Position numbers and translations under genes: made by a program. The notes under the pieces were generated by a model. It was not told where the DNA came from. It made no database searches and saw only the letters and a list, made by a program, of their open reading frames with translations. DNA of 64,000 nt from CADCTQ01 sp963844325 (GTDB lineage Bacteria > Bacteroidota > Bacteroidia > Cytophagales > 172606-1), in assembly GCA_963844325.1 (NCBI GenBank), contig CAWJNV010000001.1, positions 2,170,001 through 2,234,000 of the forward strand, written 5' to 3'. Below are positions 16,331-25,428 of the stretch, piece after piece. Within the stretch, counting starts at the first letter, position 1, and each line of letters starts with the position of its first letter.

Positions 16331-17737
16331 TCAGCCATTCATTATTTGCTGCACGGCCGCTTTGAACTGCGCGCCGCGGTCTTCGTAGTTGCGGAACAGG
16401 TCGAAGGAGGCGCAGGCGGGGGAGAGCAGCACCACGTCGCCGGGCCGGCCCAGTTCCAGGCCCAGGCGTACGGCTTCCCGGATGTCCTGCGTTTCGCGGA
16501 TCACGGACACCTTGCCGGCAAAGTAGGCTTGCAGCTTCGCGTTGTCCTTGCCCAGGCAGATCAGGGCTTTTACCTTTTCCCGCACCAGGGCTTCAATCTG
16601 GCCGTAGTCATTTCCCTTGTCCACGCCGCCGGCAATGAGCACCAGCGGCTCTTTGAAGCTGCCCAGGGCGTAGTACACCGAATCCACGTTAGTCGCCTTC
16701 GAGTCGTTGACGAACCGCACGCCGTCCTTCTCCCCGGCGGGTTCGAGCCGGTGCGGGGCGTTTTTGAAGGTGCGCAGCCCCTCCCGGATCTGCGCCTCGG
16801 GCACCTCCAGTACGCGGCACACCAGCACGGCGGCCATGGCGTTGACGGCGTTGTGCTTGCCCTGGATCGTCAGGTCGGCCATCGGGATGCGCAATGACGG
16901 CTGGTGGCCGTACTCAAAGTTGACCGTGATCACGTCGTCCTTCAGGTAGGAAATGTTGGGCTTGCCGATCAGGGCCGGGGGAAACCCGGTGGTGATGGGC
17001 AGGCCGATGGGAATGAGTTGCCGGCGGTGCAACTCCTGCATGATGGGCTCGTTGTCGGCGTAGTAGATGAAAAAGTCGTTCGACGTCTGGTTCTGGAGGA
17101 TGCGGAACTTCGAATCCACGTACTTCTGGAACGTGTAGTCGTACCGGTCGAGGTGGTCGGGGGTAACGTTGAGCAGCACCGCCACGTGCGGGTTGAAGTC
17201 GTAGCTGTTGTCGAGTTGGAAGCTGCTCAGCTCCAGTACGTAGTAGTCGAACGGGTCGGCGATGACCTGCTTGGCGAAGCTTTCGCCCACGTTGCCGCCC
17301 AGGCCCACGTTGAGCCCGGCGTTTTTGAGCAGGTGGTAGGTAAGCAGCGTAGTCGTGGTTTTGCCGTTGGAGCCGGTAATGCCGATCAGTTTGGCTTTGG
17401 TGTACCGGCCCGCAAACTCGATTTCCGAGATCACCGGGATGCCCTTCGCCCGGGCTTTCTGCACCAGTTCCACCTTGTCGGGAATGCCCGGGCTTTTGAT
17501 GATGAGGTCGGCGGCCAGGATGCGTTCCTCCGAATGGGTTTCCTCCTCGAAATCAATGGCGTTTTCCCCGAGCAGTTGCCGGTACTTATCGGTCAGCTTG
17601 CCCTTGTCGGAGAGGAAAACCGAGAAGCCCTTGGCCTTGCCCAGCAGGGCCGCCCCGTAGCCGCTTTCGCCGCCGCCGAGGATCACGAGGGTAGAAGTTT
17701 GAGGTTTGGGATTGGTATTGGAAGACGTGGAAGCCAT
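16331..17737 (-). CDS. murD: UDP-N-acetylmuramoylalanine--D-glutamate ligase
   Basis: Cytoplasmic Mur ligase adding D-glutamate to UDP-MurNAc-L-Ala. Start at the ATG at 17737 (MASTSSNTN); the upstream TTG adds three residues only. Seen: the N-terminal nucleotide loop LGGGESGYGAALL, the ATP loop GITGSNGKTTTTLL, LNVTPDHLDRYD, the end domain APHRLEPAG, FVNDSKATNVDS, and SPACASFDLFRNYEDRG. The N-terminus is about 15 residues longer than usual (Thr/Ser/Asn-rich). Last of the dcw genes on this strand, 44 bases after the small lipoprotein gene. Confidence 0.97.
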   Translation of the reverse strand: MASTSSNTNPKPQTSTLVILGGGESGYGAALLGKAKGFSVFLSDKGKLTDKYRQLLGENAIDFEEETHSEERILAADLIIKSPGIPDKVELVQKARAKGIPVISEIEFAGRYTKAKLIGITGSNGKTTTTLLTYHLLKNAGLNVGLGGNVGESFAKQVIADPFDYYVLELSSFQLDNSYDFNPHVAVLLNVTPDHLDRYDYTFQKYVDSKFRILQNQTSNDFFIYYADNEPIMQELHRRQLIPIGLPITTGFPPALIGKPNISYLKDDVITVNFEYGHQPSLRIPMADLTIQGKHNAVNAMAAVLVCRVLEVPEAQIREGLRTFKNAPHRLEPAGEKDGVRFVNDSKATNVDSVYYALGSFKEPLVLIAGGVDKGNDYGQIEALVREKVKALICLGKDNAKLQAYFAGKVSVIRETQDIREAVRLGLELGRPGDVVLLSPACASFDLFRNYEDRGAQFKAAVQQIMNG

Positions 17738-17781
17738 GTAAAACAAGTTTGTAGACCTATTCTACGGCAATATTCGATTTA

Positions 17782-18000
17782 TTATCGTAAACCATTCAGT
17801 CTCATTCCCGGATGGTAGCCACTACGCACAACATTCTTGCACAGGGGCTGCATAGTGTACGGGTGAGATGCTGCCACGCCGTTGCCGCTCTCGGTGTAGT
17901 TGTAATTGAGAATGCGGGGATTGACCGGTTTGTAGGTGCTCGCGCAGCCGCACGCAAAAAGCAGCCCTGCCAGCAACAACAGGCTCGTAGAAATTCGCAT
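17782..18000 (-). CDS. small putative lipoprotein inside the dcw cluster (72 aa)
   Basis: Starts MRISTSLLLLAGLLFACGCAS, a short lipoprotein signal with the cysteine at 17 or 19, followed by a polar Tyr/Asn-rich mature part (TYKPVNPRILNYNYTESGNG). It lies between mraY and murD on the same strand, with gaps of 92 and 44 bases, so it is probably expressed with them. No homologue is recognised. Such a gene is not part of the usual dcw order. The position suggests an envelope role, but this is inference. The preceding residue to Cys17 is Ala, and Phe at -2 is unusual but tolerated. Confidence 0.6.
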   Translation of the reverse strand: MRISTSLLLLAGLLFACGCASTYKPVNPRILNYNYTESGNGVAASHPYTMQPLCKNVVRSGYHPGMRLNGLR

Positions 18001-18092
18001 AGAAAAGGGAAAAAAAGTTTGTAGAGGATCGGCACCGGCACGACGACCAGCCGGCTTGAGTACGCGCCGACAGGCGCGTAAGCCATTGGGCA

Positions 18093-19298
18093 TTACCGCA
18101 GTTTCAGCGTCGCCAGGCACAGCACCGCCAGCAGGATGCCTACCGTCCAGAAACGGGTCACGATCTTGGCCTCGTGGTAGCCCGACTTCTGGTAGTGGTG
18201 GTGCAGCGGCGACATTTTGAAGATGCGCCGGCCTTCGCCGTACTTCTTCTTGGTGTACTTGAAGTAATACACCTGCACGATCACCGAAATGTTCTCGATC
18301 AGGAAGATGCCGCACAGCACGGGAATCATCAGCTCCTTGCGCACCGACAGGGCCAGCACCGCAATGAGGCCGCCCAGCGTGAGGCTGCCCGTGTCGCCCA
18401 TGAACACCTGCGCCGGGAACGAATTGTACCACAGGAACCCGACGCACGCCCCGGTAAAGGCAGCGCAGAAAATTACGATCTCGGCCGAGCCGGGGATGTA
18501 GAGAATGTTGAGGTAGTTGGAGAAAATGGAGTTGCCCGAGATGTAGGCAAACAACGCCAGCGTGAGCCCGATGATGGCCGAAGTGCCGGCCGCCAGCCCG
18601 TCGATGCCGTCGGTGATGTTGGCCCCGTTCGAAACGGCCGTCACGATGAAGATCACCACCACCACGTACACGATCCAGGTGTACTCGTCGGGCAGGAACG
18701 GGATCAGGTCGTGGTAGCTGAACTGGTTGTTCTTGAGGAAAGGTACGTTGGTGATCGTCGACTTGATGTCGTGGAAGGGCGTTTGCTCCACGCCGTTGTA
18801 GTCGATCTGGCCCCGGAACTCCCGCACCACCACCTGTTCGTGGAAGTAGAGCGTAAGGCCCACGATCACGCCCAGCCCTACCTGCCCGATTACCTTGAAA
18901 GTGCCCTTCAGCCCTTCCTTGTCCTTTTTGAATACCTTGATGTAGTCGTCCAGGAAGCCGATCAGGCCGAGCCACACCGTGGAGACCAGCAGCAGGATCA
19001 CGTACACGTTGTCGAGCTGGGCAAAGAGCAGCGTGGGCACCAGGATGGCGCTGATGATGATGAGGCCGCCCATCGTGGGAGTGCCCTTCTTTTGCATCTG
19101 CCCCTCCAGGCCCAAATCCCGGATCGATTCGCCGATCTGCATCCGGCGCAGCATGTTGATGAGCTTGCTGCCGTACAGAATGCTGATACCCAGCGAAATG
19201 ATTACGGCCATGCCGGCCCGGAAGGAGATGTACCGGAATACGCCGGCGCCCAGCAGGTCGAACTGCCGTTCGAGGTAATCAAAAAGATAGTAAAGCAC
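18093..19298 (-). CDS. mraY: phospho-N-acetylmuramoyl-pentapeptide transferase
   Basis: Integral membrane enzyme that makes lipid I on the inner face of the inner membrane. GTG start at 19298, chosen because the sequence from there (MLYYLFDYLERQF...GAGVFRYISFR) matches the family opening in Bacteroidota. Motifs: PTMGG, the catalytic Asp pair DDYIKV, NITDGIDGLA, GDTGSLTLGG, and the HHHYQKSGYHE loop. 401 residues with about ten membrane helices, including the extra central segment usual in this phylum. In the dcw run between murE and murD. Confidence 0.97.
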   Translation of the reverse strand: MLYYLFDYLERQFDLLGAGVFRYISFRAGMAVIISLGISILYGSKLINMLRRMQIGESIRDLGLEGQMQKKGTPTMGGLIIISAILVPTLLFAQLDNVYVILLLVSTVWLGLIGFLDDYIKVFKKDKEGLKGTFKVIGQVGLGVIVGLTLYFHEQVVVREFRGQIDYNGVEQTPFHDIKSTITNVPFLKNNQFSYHDLIPFLPDEYTWIVYVVVVIFIVTAVSNGANITDGIDGLAAGTSAIIGLTLALFAYISGNSIFSNYLNILYIPGSAEIVIFCAAFTGACVGFLWYNSFPAQVFMGDTGSLTLGGLIAVLALSVRKELMIPVLCGIFLIENISVIVQVYYFKYTKKKYGEGRRIFKMSPLHHHYQKSGYHEAKIVTRFWTVGILLAVLCLATLKLR

Positions 19299-19353
19299 TG
19301 CGTATAAATGTTAAATGTTGAATTGATCGCTCGAACCGGGGCAAAGGCCGGGT

Positions 19354-19599
19354 TTACTTCAGGTTATTCTGGGCCGTTTTGATGATGGCTGCCGTCAGTC
19401 CGGCCAACCCGTCGGCGTCGTTGAAGTATTTGGTGCAGCAGTACATGGCTACCTGGCCCTTGTGCAGCAGCAGCAGCCAGTAACGGGGGGCGGGCACCGC
19501 CCGGGCTACGAGGAGCACCGGGCGGGCATTCTTTTTTCGGGGCCGGGCCGCAGTCTTTGCTGCTGCATTTGCGCCGGTACGGGTGTCTCCTGGTAACAT
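19354..19599 (-). CDS. small hypothetical protein between murE and mraY (81 aa)
   Basis: Unrecognised. ATG start (MLPGDTRTG), a basic Ala/Lys/Arg-rich front (residues 8-28), then a compact segment (PVLLVARAVPAPRYWLLLLHKG...MYCCTKYF) and an amphipathic end (LAGLTAAIIKTAQNNL). It sits in a 364-base gap inside an otherwise tight operon, on the operon strand. A competing frame overlaps it on the same strand. The ordered hydrophobic pattern of the second half supports a real protein, but the call is uncertain. Confidence 0.45.
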   Translation of the reverse strand: MLPGDTRTGANAAAKTAARPRKKNARPVLLVARAVPAPRYWLLLLHKGQVAMYCCTKYFNDADGLAGLTAAIIKTAQNNLK

Positions 19600-19662
19600 G
19601 TGCCTGGCTCAATCAACTGCGCGGGGGGATTGCGGGTAAGTATCAAACGGGGTATCGGGTCT

Positions 19663-21120
19663 TTACGCCTGTGCATTCAACCGTTGCTCCAGTTCCTGCT
19701 TGTCGTCGAAGGGGTACTTCACGCCCTTGATCTCCTGGTAGGTTTCGTGGCCTTTGCCGGCCAGCAGGATGATGTCGCCCTTCTGCGCCAGCCCGACGGC
19801 GTAGCGGATGGCTTCGCGCCGGTCGGTAATGACTTTGGTTTTTTTGCGGTCAGTGATCTTTACGCCCTTCTCCATGTCGGCCAGGATCGCCTCCGGCTCC
19901 TCAAAACGCGGGTTGTCGGAAGTGAGGATGGCCAGGTCACTGAACCGGCAGGCAATGTCGGCCATTACGGGCCGCTTGGCCGCGTCGCGGTTGCCGCCGC
20001 AGCCCACGATGGTAATGATGCGGGCCGTGCCTTCGCGCAGCGAATGGATCGTTTCCAGCACGTTTTCCAGGGCGTCGGGCGTGTGGGCGTAGTCCACGAT
20101 GCCGGTCACGCCGCCCCGCGAAAGCACCTGGTCAAAGCGGCCGGGGGCGGGTTGCAGGTCCGAAAGCTGGGTAAGTACTTCTTCGGGCGTTTCGCCCAGC
20201 AGCACCGCCGCTGCGTACACGCCCAGCAGGTTGTAGGCGTTGAAGTTGCCGATCAGCTTGAACCACACTTCCTGGCCGTTGATCTCCATTTGCAGCCCGT
20301 GCAGCGTGTTGGCGATCAGCTTGCCCTTGAAGGTGGCGACGTTCTGGAGGGAGAAGGTGTTTTTCTTCGCCTGGGTGTTCTGGAGCATCACCAGGCCGCG
20401 TTTGTCGTCGAGGTTCACCAGGGCAAACGCCGCGGGGGAAAGTTCGTCGAAGAGTTTCTTTTTGGCCCGGATGTAGTTGTCGAACGTGCCGTGGAAGTCG
20501 AGGTGGTCGTGGGTGATGTTGGAAAACACCGCCCCGGCAAACTGGAGCCCGGCTACGCGTTCCTGCACAATGGCGTGCGAACTGGCTTCCATGAAGGCGT
20601 GGGTGCAGCCGGCCTTTACCATCTGGTCGAGCAGGGCGTTGAGTTTGACGGCGTCGGGGGTGGTGTGCGTGGAGGGGATCACCGTTTCGTTGATCTGGTT
20701 CTGCACCGTGGACAGCAGCCCTACGTTGTAGCCCAGCTTGCGGAATAGCTTGAACAGCAAGGTAACCGTAGTGGTTTTGCCGTTGGTGCCAGTTACGGCC
20801 ACCAGCTTGAGTTTCGCCGACGGGTTTCCGTAGTACTGCGCGGCGACCTTACCCAGCGCCTGGGCGCTGTCGGCCACCTGCACGAACGTGACGCCCGCCG
20901 GGGTTTCGGCCGGCAGCGTTTCGCACAACACCGCCGTAGCACCCTGGTCAATCGTTTTGGCGATGTACTGGTGCCCGTCGGTTTGGGTTCCCTTCACGGC
21001 AATGAACAGGCTTCCGGGCCGCACTTCCCGCGAATCGAAGCAAACGGCGGCAATCTGGACGTCCAGGCTGCCGACCACGGCAACCGGGGAGGTGGTCTGG
21101 AGTAAATCTCGTAGAAGCAA
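19663..21120 (-). CDS. murE: UDP-MurNAc-tripeptide synthetase, meso-DAP type
   Basis: Cytoplasmic ligase adding the third amino acid to the peptidoglycan stem. The motif DNPR (from D402) predicts meso-diaminopimelate, as expected for Bacteroidota. Also seen: FDSREVRPGSLFIAVKG, the ATP loop GTNGKTTTVTLL, THTTPDAV, EASSHAIVQERV, ITHDHLDFHG and AGKGHETYQ. TTG start at 21120, because the family opening (x-L-x-DLL) begins exactly there and no ATG is available. 485 residues, normal length. Downstream of ftsI in the dcw operon. Confidence 0.97.
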   Translation of the reverse strand: MLLRDLLQTTSPVAVVGSLDVQIAAVCFDSREVRPGSLFIAVKGTQTDGHQYIAKTIDQGATAVLCETLPAETPAGVTFVQVADSAQALGKVAAQYYGNPSAKLKLVAVTGTNGKTTTVTLLFKLFRKLGYNVGLLSTVQNQINETVIPSTHTTPDAVKLNALLDQMVKAGCTHAFMEASSHAIVQERVAGLQFAGAVFSNITHDHLDFHGTFDNYIRAKKKLFDELSPAAFALVNLDDKRGLVMLQNTQAKKNTFSLQNVATFKGKLIANTLHGLQMEINGQEVWFKLIGNFNAYNLLGVYAAAVLLGETPEEVLTQLSDLQPAPGRFDQVLSRGGVTGIVDYAHTPDALENVLETIHSLREGTARIITIVGCGGNRDAAKRPVMADIACRFSDLAILTSDNPRFEEPEAILADMEKGVKITDRKKTKVITDRREAIRYAVGLAQKGDIILLAGKGHETYQEIKGVKYPFDDKQELEQRLNAQA

Positions 21121-21308
21121 GGTCAGTACCGGATTGAAGCGGGTAAAATGGAAAGAGCAGGCTTTAAGACCCGCACAAATCTACGCCAATGTGACCTTTC
21201 GCCGCCTGAGTTTGTACTAAATAATGTACAGTGTCAGTTTTTGGGAAAAAATTAAAAATCAACCGTCCGCCGCCCGGTTCAATTGTTACCAAATCGGGTT
21301 TTTAGCCG

Positions 21309-23435
21309 TTATTCAGCCAGTTTGATGGCGATGGAACTGCCTTTGAGGGCAGTGCTGCCGGGGGGCTGCGATTGGTACACCACGCGGCCGCGGCCCGTAA
21401 AGTTGACGCGGAGCCCCCGGTTTTCGAGCACGTAGAGGGCGTCGCGCAGGTGCATGCCGGTTACGTCGGGCACCTGGCCCGGTTTGGGTTGCCGGCTGTG
21501 CCACTGCACGGAGTTGTTGCTGGTGCGGGCCACCACCCAGTCGGTAGATTGGCCGTGGTTGGAGATGCCCAGTTCGTTGCAGATGTAGCGCAGCTCGTCG
21601 GCGTGGCCCGCCCGGATGGACGGAAATTCGCCTTCCTGCTCCCACTTCATCTGGGCCATCTGCTTGTGCATCTCCAGGTCCTGGGCGTACACCTTGTCGG
21701 CCACTTCCTTGAACACCGGCCCGGCCACGTTGGCGCCGTACTGCCGGATGCCCTTCGGCTCGTCGATAACCACGATGCAACTGTACTTGGGCTTGTCGGC
21801 GGGGAAGTAGCCCACGAACGAAGTGTAGTAGCTCTTGGTGTAGCGGCCGTTCTTGAGCTTCTGCGAGGTGCCCGTCTTGCCGGCAATCTTGTAGTCGCTG
21901 TTGGCAATGTTCTTGGCCGTGCCGCGGGCCACCACGCCTTCGAGCATGGCGCGTACCTTGCGCAGTGTCTCGTCGGAGCAGAGCTTTTCGCGGATCACCT
22001 TGGAAGAGAAAGCTTCCACCAAGCGGTCTTCCGACCGGATTTCCTTCACAATGATGGGCTGGATGAGGGTGCCGTTGTTGGCAATGCCGTTGTAGAAGGC
22101 CAGGATGTGCAGCGGCGAAATCTGGGTTTCGTAGCCCACCGACATCCACGGCAGCGACAGGCCGCTCCAGCCCGGATCGTTGGGACGCTTGATGACGGGC
22201 ACGGCTTCGCCCATCATCTGGAAGCCCAGCGGACGGGTGAGGCCGAACGATTCGAGGTACTCGAAAAAGCGGTTGGGCCGCGCGCCGAAGTGGTCGCGCA
22301 TGAGCTTCACGAAAGCCACGTTCGACGACAGTTCGAAGGCTTGCTGCACGGTGATCTTGCCGAAGCCGCCGGTCTTCGAATCGCGCATTTCGCGGTCGTA
22401 GTATTGCAGCACGCCGTTGCCCGTGTTGATGCTGTCGGTCGGGTCAATTTTGGCTTCTTCGAGCAGGGCAATGATCGAGGCCAGTTTGAAGGTAGAGCCC
22501 GGTTCGGTGCGGCCCTGCTGGCCCACGGCGTAGTTGTAGGTTTCGGCGTAGTTGCCCGAAGGCAGGCGTCCCAGGTTGGCCATGGCCTTGATCTCGCCGG
22601 TGGCTACTTCCATCACCACCACGCAGCCGTAGTTGGCCTGGTGCTCCAGCAGGTGCCGCAGCAGCGAAGCCTCGGCCACGTCCTGGATGTTGATGTCGAT
22701 GGTGGTCTGGATGTCGTAGCCCGGCTCGGAGGGCACTTCGGAATTGTTGCGCAGGGGCTTCCAGCTGCCGCCGGCAATGCGTTGGAACAGGGCTTCGCCG
22801 TCCCGGCCGGCCAATTGGGTGTTGAAGCTGTATTCGAGCCCGGCGCCTTCCTTGCCCTGGTTCATGAAGCCGATGGTGCGGCGGGCCAGGTGCCGGAAGG
22901 GCTGGTAACGCATGTCTACCCGTTCGAAGATCACCCCGCCGCCCATGCGACCGTTGCGGAAGATGGGCCAGCTTTCCATCATCTTCTTCTCCTGGAAATT
23001 CACCAGCTTGTGGTTGATGAGCAGGTATTCGCGTTCCCGGCGGCCTTTCCGGCGGGCGTGCTCATTGGCCGCCCGCACGTCCTTGAGACGCCGTTTGTAT
23101 TCGCCCGGAGTACGGTCTTCGAAAAACCGCGACAGCAGCAGGGCGAGGGAATCCACGCCTTCGCTGAATACTTTCTTCTCGGGAATGGTGGGGTCGATGG
23201 CCAGCCGGTAGAAGGGCAGCGAGGTCGCCATCAGGCTGCCGTTGTCGGAGTAAATGTTGCCGCGGGTGGCTTTTACCTGCCGGTAGCGCACCATTTTGTC
23301 CTGGGCGGCTTTGCGCCACTTGCTTCCTTCCATCCATTGCAGGTCGGCAATCCGGCCGATGATGGCGGCGGCACCCAACACCATTGCCAGGAAGGCAATG
23401 CGCACCCGGAGTAATATGGATTTTTTGATGTTCAC
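21309..23435 (-). CDS. ftsI: septal penicillin-binding transpeptidase with PASTA domain
   Basis: Class B penicillin-binding protein that cross-links septal peptidoglycan, anchored by one N-terminal helix (about 10-28) with the bulk in the periplasm. GTG start at 23435. Seen: the dimerisation/pedestal domain, the active-site S314-x-x-K (PGSTFKL), SSN in the AFELSSNVAFVKL segment, and the KTG box in IAGKTGTSQK. The C-terminal 60 residues form one PASTA domain (VPDVTGMHLRDALYVLENRGL...QPPGS), usual for Bacteroidota FtsI. 708 residues. Operon partner of ftsL upstream and murE downstream. Confidence 0.96.
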   Translation of the reverse strand: MNIKKSILLRVRIAFLAMVLGAAAIIGRIADLQWMEGSKWRKAAQDKMVRYRQVKATRGNIYSDNGSLMATSLPFYRLAIDPTIPEKKVFSEGVDSLALLLSRFFEDRTPGEYKRRLKDVRAANEHARRKGRREREYLLINHKLVNFQEKKMMESWPIFRNGRMGGGVIFERVDMRYQPFRHLARRTIGFMNQGKEGAGLEYSFNTQLAGRDGEALFQRIAGGSWKPLRNNSEVPSEPGYDIQTTIDINIQDVAEASLLRHLLEHQANYGCVVVMEVATGEIKAMANLGRLPSGNYAETYNYAVGQQGRTEPGSTFKLASIIALLEEAKIDPTDSINTGNGVLQYYDREMRDSKTGGFGKITVQQAFELSSNVAFVKLMRDHFGARPNRFFEYLESFGLTRPLGFQMMGEAVPVIKRPNDPGWSGLSLPWMSVGYETQISPLHILAFYNGIANNGTLIQPIIVKEIRSEDRLVEAFSSKVIREKLCSDETLRKVRAMLEGVVARGTAKNIANSDYKIAGKTGTSQKLKNGRYTKSYYTSFVGYFPADKPKYSCIVVIDEPKGIRQYGANVAGPVFKEVADKVYAQDLEMHKQMAQMKWEQEGEFPSIRAGHADELRYICNELGISNHGQSTDWVVARTSNNSVQWHSRQPKPGQVPDVTGMHLRDALYVLENRGLRVNFTGRGRVVYQSQPPGSTALKGSSIAIKLAE

Positions 23436-23574
23436 GGCGTAAAAAGAGTGGCTTGGGAAGAAAAAACCGATTCCGCAACTAATTTAGAGAGGGAACCCAA
23501 CACGGCGAAGCCCATTTTCGAAAATCTTTGCGGCCGGGACCGCCCCGGAACCGTTTTTTTTGCGCCGTCCCGCG

Positions 23575-23970
23575 TTATTCTTCCTCCGGCTCCCGCATGC
23601 TCACCTTGTAGGGCGGCACCGAACTCTCGTACAGCCCGATGGAATCCACCCGTTCGGCCACTGCCGACTGCTTGCTGTCGTACATGTACTCGGCCTTCAG
23701 CGTGGTGTACTCCGAACGCATGTCGTCTACCTCCCGCTTGAGCTTGTCGAGCTGGCGGATGTTCTTCTCGGCGTAGTGAATGTTGCCGATGTAGATGATG
23801 CCCAGCGCCGTTACGAACAGGATGTGCGGGATGTAGCGGACCGGCAGGCCGTGCTCGAAAATGCCGTCCAGCCGCAGGTAGTTCTCCAGGAAGCTGAACA
23901 ACGACCACGTGCTCCGGCGCGGGGCCGGCACGGGTTCTTTCTTGGGCACTTTGTGCGTGTTGATCGCCAT
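23575..23970 (-). CDS. ftsL: FtsL-like division protein (131 aa)
   Basis: Bitopic divisome protein that scaffolds FtsI/FtsW. A cytoplasmic front with basic residues, one membrane helix at about 47-65 (YIPHILFVTALGIIYIGNI), then a coiled coil (KNIRQLDKLKREVDDMRSEY) and a short tail. The call rests on this topology, the size and the exact position between rsmH and ftsI. Sequence conservation is low in the family, as always. It is separated from rsmH by a long tandem/inverted repeat. Confidence 0.85.
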   Translation of the reverse strand: MAINTHKVPKKEPVPAPRRSTWSLFSFLENYLRLDGIFEHGLPVRYIPHILFVTALGIIYIGNIHYAEKNIRQLDKLKREVDDMRSEYTTLKAEYMYDSKQSAVAERVDSIGLYESSVPPYKVSMREPEEE

Positions 23971-23982
23971 ACGGGAGTGGGG

Positions 23983-24170
23983 GAGTTTATGAGTTTATGA
24001 GTTTATGAGTTTATGAGTTTATGAGTTTATGAGTTCATGAGTTTAAAGTTCACGAGTTTATGGTCAAAAACCTTAACAAATGGGCCTTTTTTACTCATAA
24101 ACTTTAAACTCATGAACTCATGAACTCATGAACTCATGAACTCATGAACTCATGAACTCATGAACTTCAT
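23983..24170. repeat. 8-bp tandem repeat facing its own inverted copy, inside the dcw operon
   Basis: About seven copies of GAGTTTAT (23983-24048) are followed, after a short spacer, by about seven copies of GAACTCAT (24102-24165), which can pair with the first set as a hairpin of more than 60 bases with T/C wobbles. It fills the gap between the rsmH stop and the ftsL start. It is not CRISPR: the units are contiguous, with no spacers. A transcript of the operon would carry this large hairpin. Confidence 0.9.
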
Positions 24171-24171
24171 T

Positions 24172-25074
24172 TCAAATCTTCTCTGCCACCCGCAGTTTGG
24201 CGCTGCGGGAACGGGGGTTGCGGGCCAGTTCGTCGGCGTCGGCTTCGAGGGGCTTGCGGGTCACGGGCCGGAAGGGCACGTTCACGTTGCCGAACAGGTC
24301 TTTTTCGGCTTCGCCGCTGAACTTGCCGTGGTTGATGAAGTTTTTCACCAGCCGGTCCTCCAGCGAATGGTACGACAATACCACCAGCCGGCCGCCGGGC
24401 CGCAGCACCTGGGCCGTCTGTTCGAGCATTTCTTCCAGGGCCTTCAGTTCGTCGTTCACCTCGATGCGTAGCGCCTGGAACACCTGGGCGTAGTACTTGA
24501 ATTCCTTGCCCCGCGGCGCAAACTTGTTCAGTACCGCTTTCAGGTCGTTGATGGTGCGGATGGGGGCGCCGAAGCGGGCCTTTACCACGGCCGCCGCCAG
24601 GGTGCGGGCATTGGTGATTTCGCCGTAGAGGCCAAAAATCCGGTGCAGTTGCTCCTCCGAATACGTATTGATGAGCTTCTGGGCGGTAAGGTCGGCCTGC
24701 TGGTCCATGCGCATGTCGAGTTCGCCCTCAAAACGGGTGGAAAAGCCGCGTTCGGCAGAGTCGATCTGGTGGGAAGAAATGCCCAGGTCGGCCAGGATGC
24801 CGTCGAGCCGGGTGACGCCGTGCAGCTTGAGGTACCGCCGCAGGTAGCGGAAGTTGGTGGGCACCAGCGTAAAGCCCGGGTGGTCGATGGCGGCGGCGTT
24901 GGCGGCCGCGTCGGGGTCCTGGTCGAAGGCGAACAGCTTCCCGTCCGGCCCCAGCTTATCGAGGATGGCCCGGGAGTGGCCGCCCCCGCCGAAAGTTAAA
25001 TCAGCGTAAACGCCGTCCGGCTGGATGTTCAGCCCTTCGACGGACTTTTCGAGGAGTACGGGGACGTGGTACAA
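24172..25074 (-). CDS. rsmH: 16S rRNA (cytosine1402-N4)-methyltransferase
   Basis: Methylates C1402 of 16S rRNA using S-adenosylmethionine (also called MraW). TTG start at 25074 (x-YHVPVLLEKSVEGL), which matches the family opening and gives the usual 300 residues; the open frame further upstream is not family-like. Motifs: DLTFGGGGHS, LFAFDQDPDA, GILADLGISSHQID, RGFSTRFEGELDMRM, and near the end RLVVLSYHSLEDRLVKNF. First gene of this dcw segment; mraZ, which usually precedes it, is absent here. Confidence 0.96.
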   Translation of the reverse strand: MYHVPVLLEKSVEGLNIQPDGVYADLTFGGGGHSRAILDKLGPDGKLFAFDQDPDAAANAAAIDHPGFTLVPTNFRYLRRYLKLHGVTRLDGILADLGISSHQIDSAERGFSTRFEGELDMRMDQQADLTAQKLINTYSEEQLHRIFGLYGEITNARTLAAAVVKARFGAPIRTINDLKAVLNKFAPRGKEFKYYAQVFQALRIEVNDELKALEEMLEQTAQVLRPGGRLVVLSYHSLEDRLVKNFINHGKFSGEAEKDLFGNVNVPFRPVTRKPLEADADELARNPRSRSAKLRVAEKI

Positions 25075-25386
25075 GCGGCGGCCGGTTGGTGCAACGGGGC
25101 AAAGGTAAGCAAAGAACCGGGTTGGCGTAAAAAAACAAACCGCATCGCTGCGGCCTGTTTGGTCTATGAAGAGGAGATTAAAAGTTGACTTCACGTGCCG
25201 GAGCAGGATAAGCAACTCTCAACCGGAGGATTATTGGCTGTAATCTGAAAATTATTTCGTGAAATACCAAATAGCCTACAAACAATATTTGAACTTCGAA
25301 TAATTACAGAATTTTATGCTGAGAAAATGCCCTGCTGGCAAGTACGCCTCCGGAGGGCCCAACTTTTTCCGTGCCTCATTTGTTAG

Positions 25387-25394
25387 TACCTTTG
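25387..25394 (+). promoter_or_regulatory. candidate -7 box (TACCTTTG) for the TlpA-like gene
   Basis: Exact TAnnTTTG match 34 bases before the ATG at 25429, with a T-rich stretch about 20 bases further upstream that could serve as a -33 element. This is one of the best promoter candidates in the window. Confidence 0.55.
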
Positions 25395-25428
25395 TTAAGA
25401 CCACTATTCCTACTCAAGAACTAGAGAA

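Noticed and set aside
17782..18975. A 397-codon minus-strand frame running from inside mraY to the small lipoprotein
   Set aside because: The first three quarters are mraY read out of frame. Only the last 72 codons, starting at the ATG at 18000, look like a protein.
23983..24170. CRISPR-like array
   Set aside because: Units are 8 bp and contiguous with no spacers, and the right half is the inverted complement of the left.
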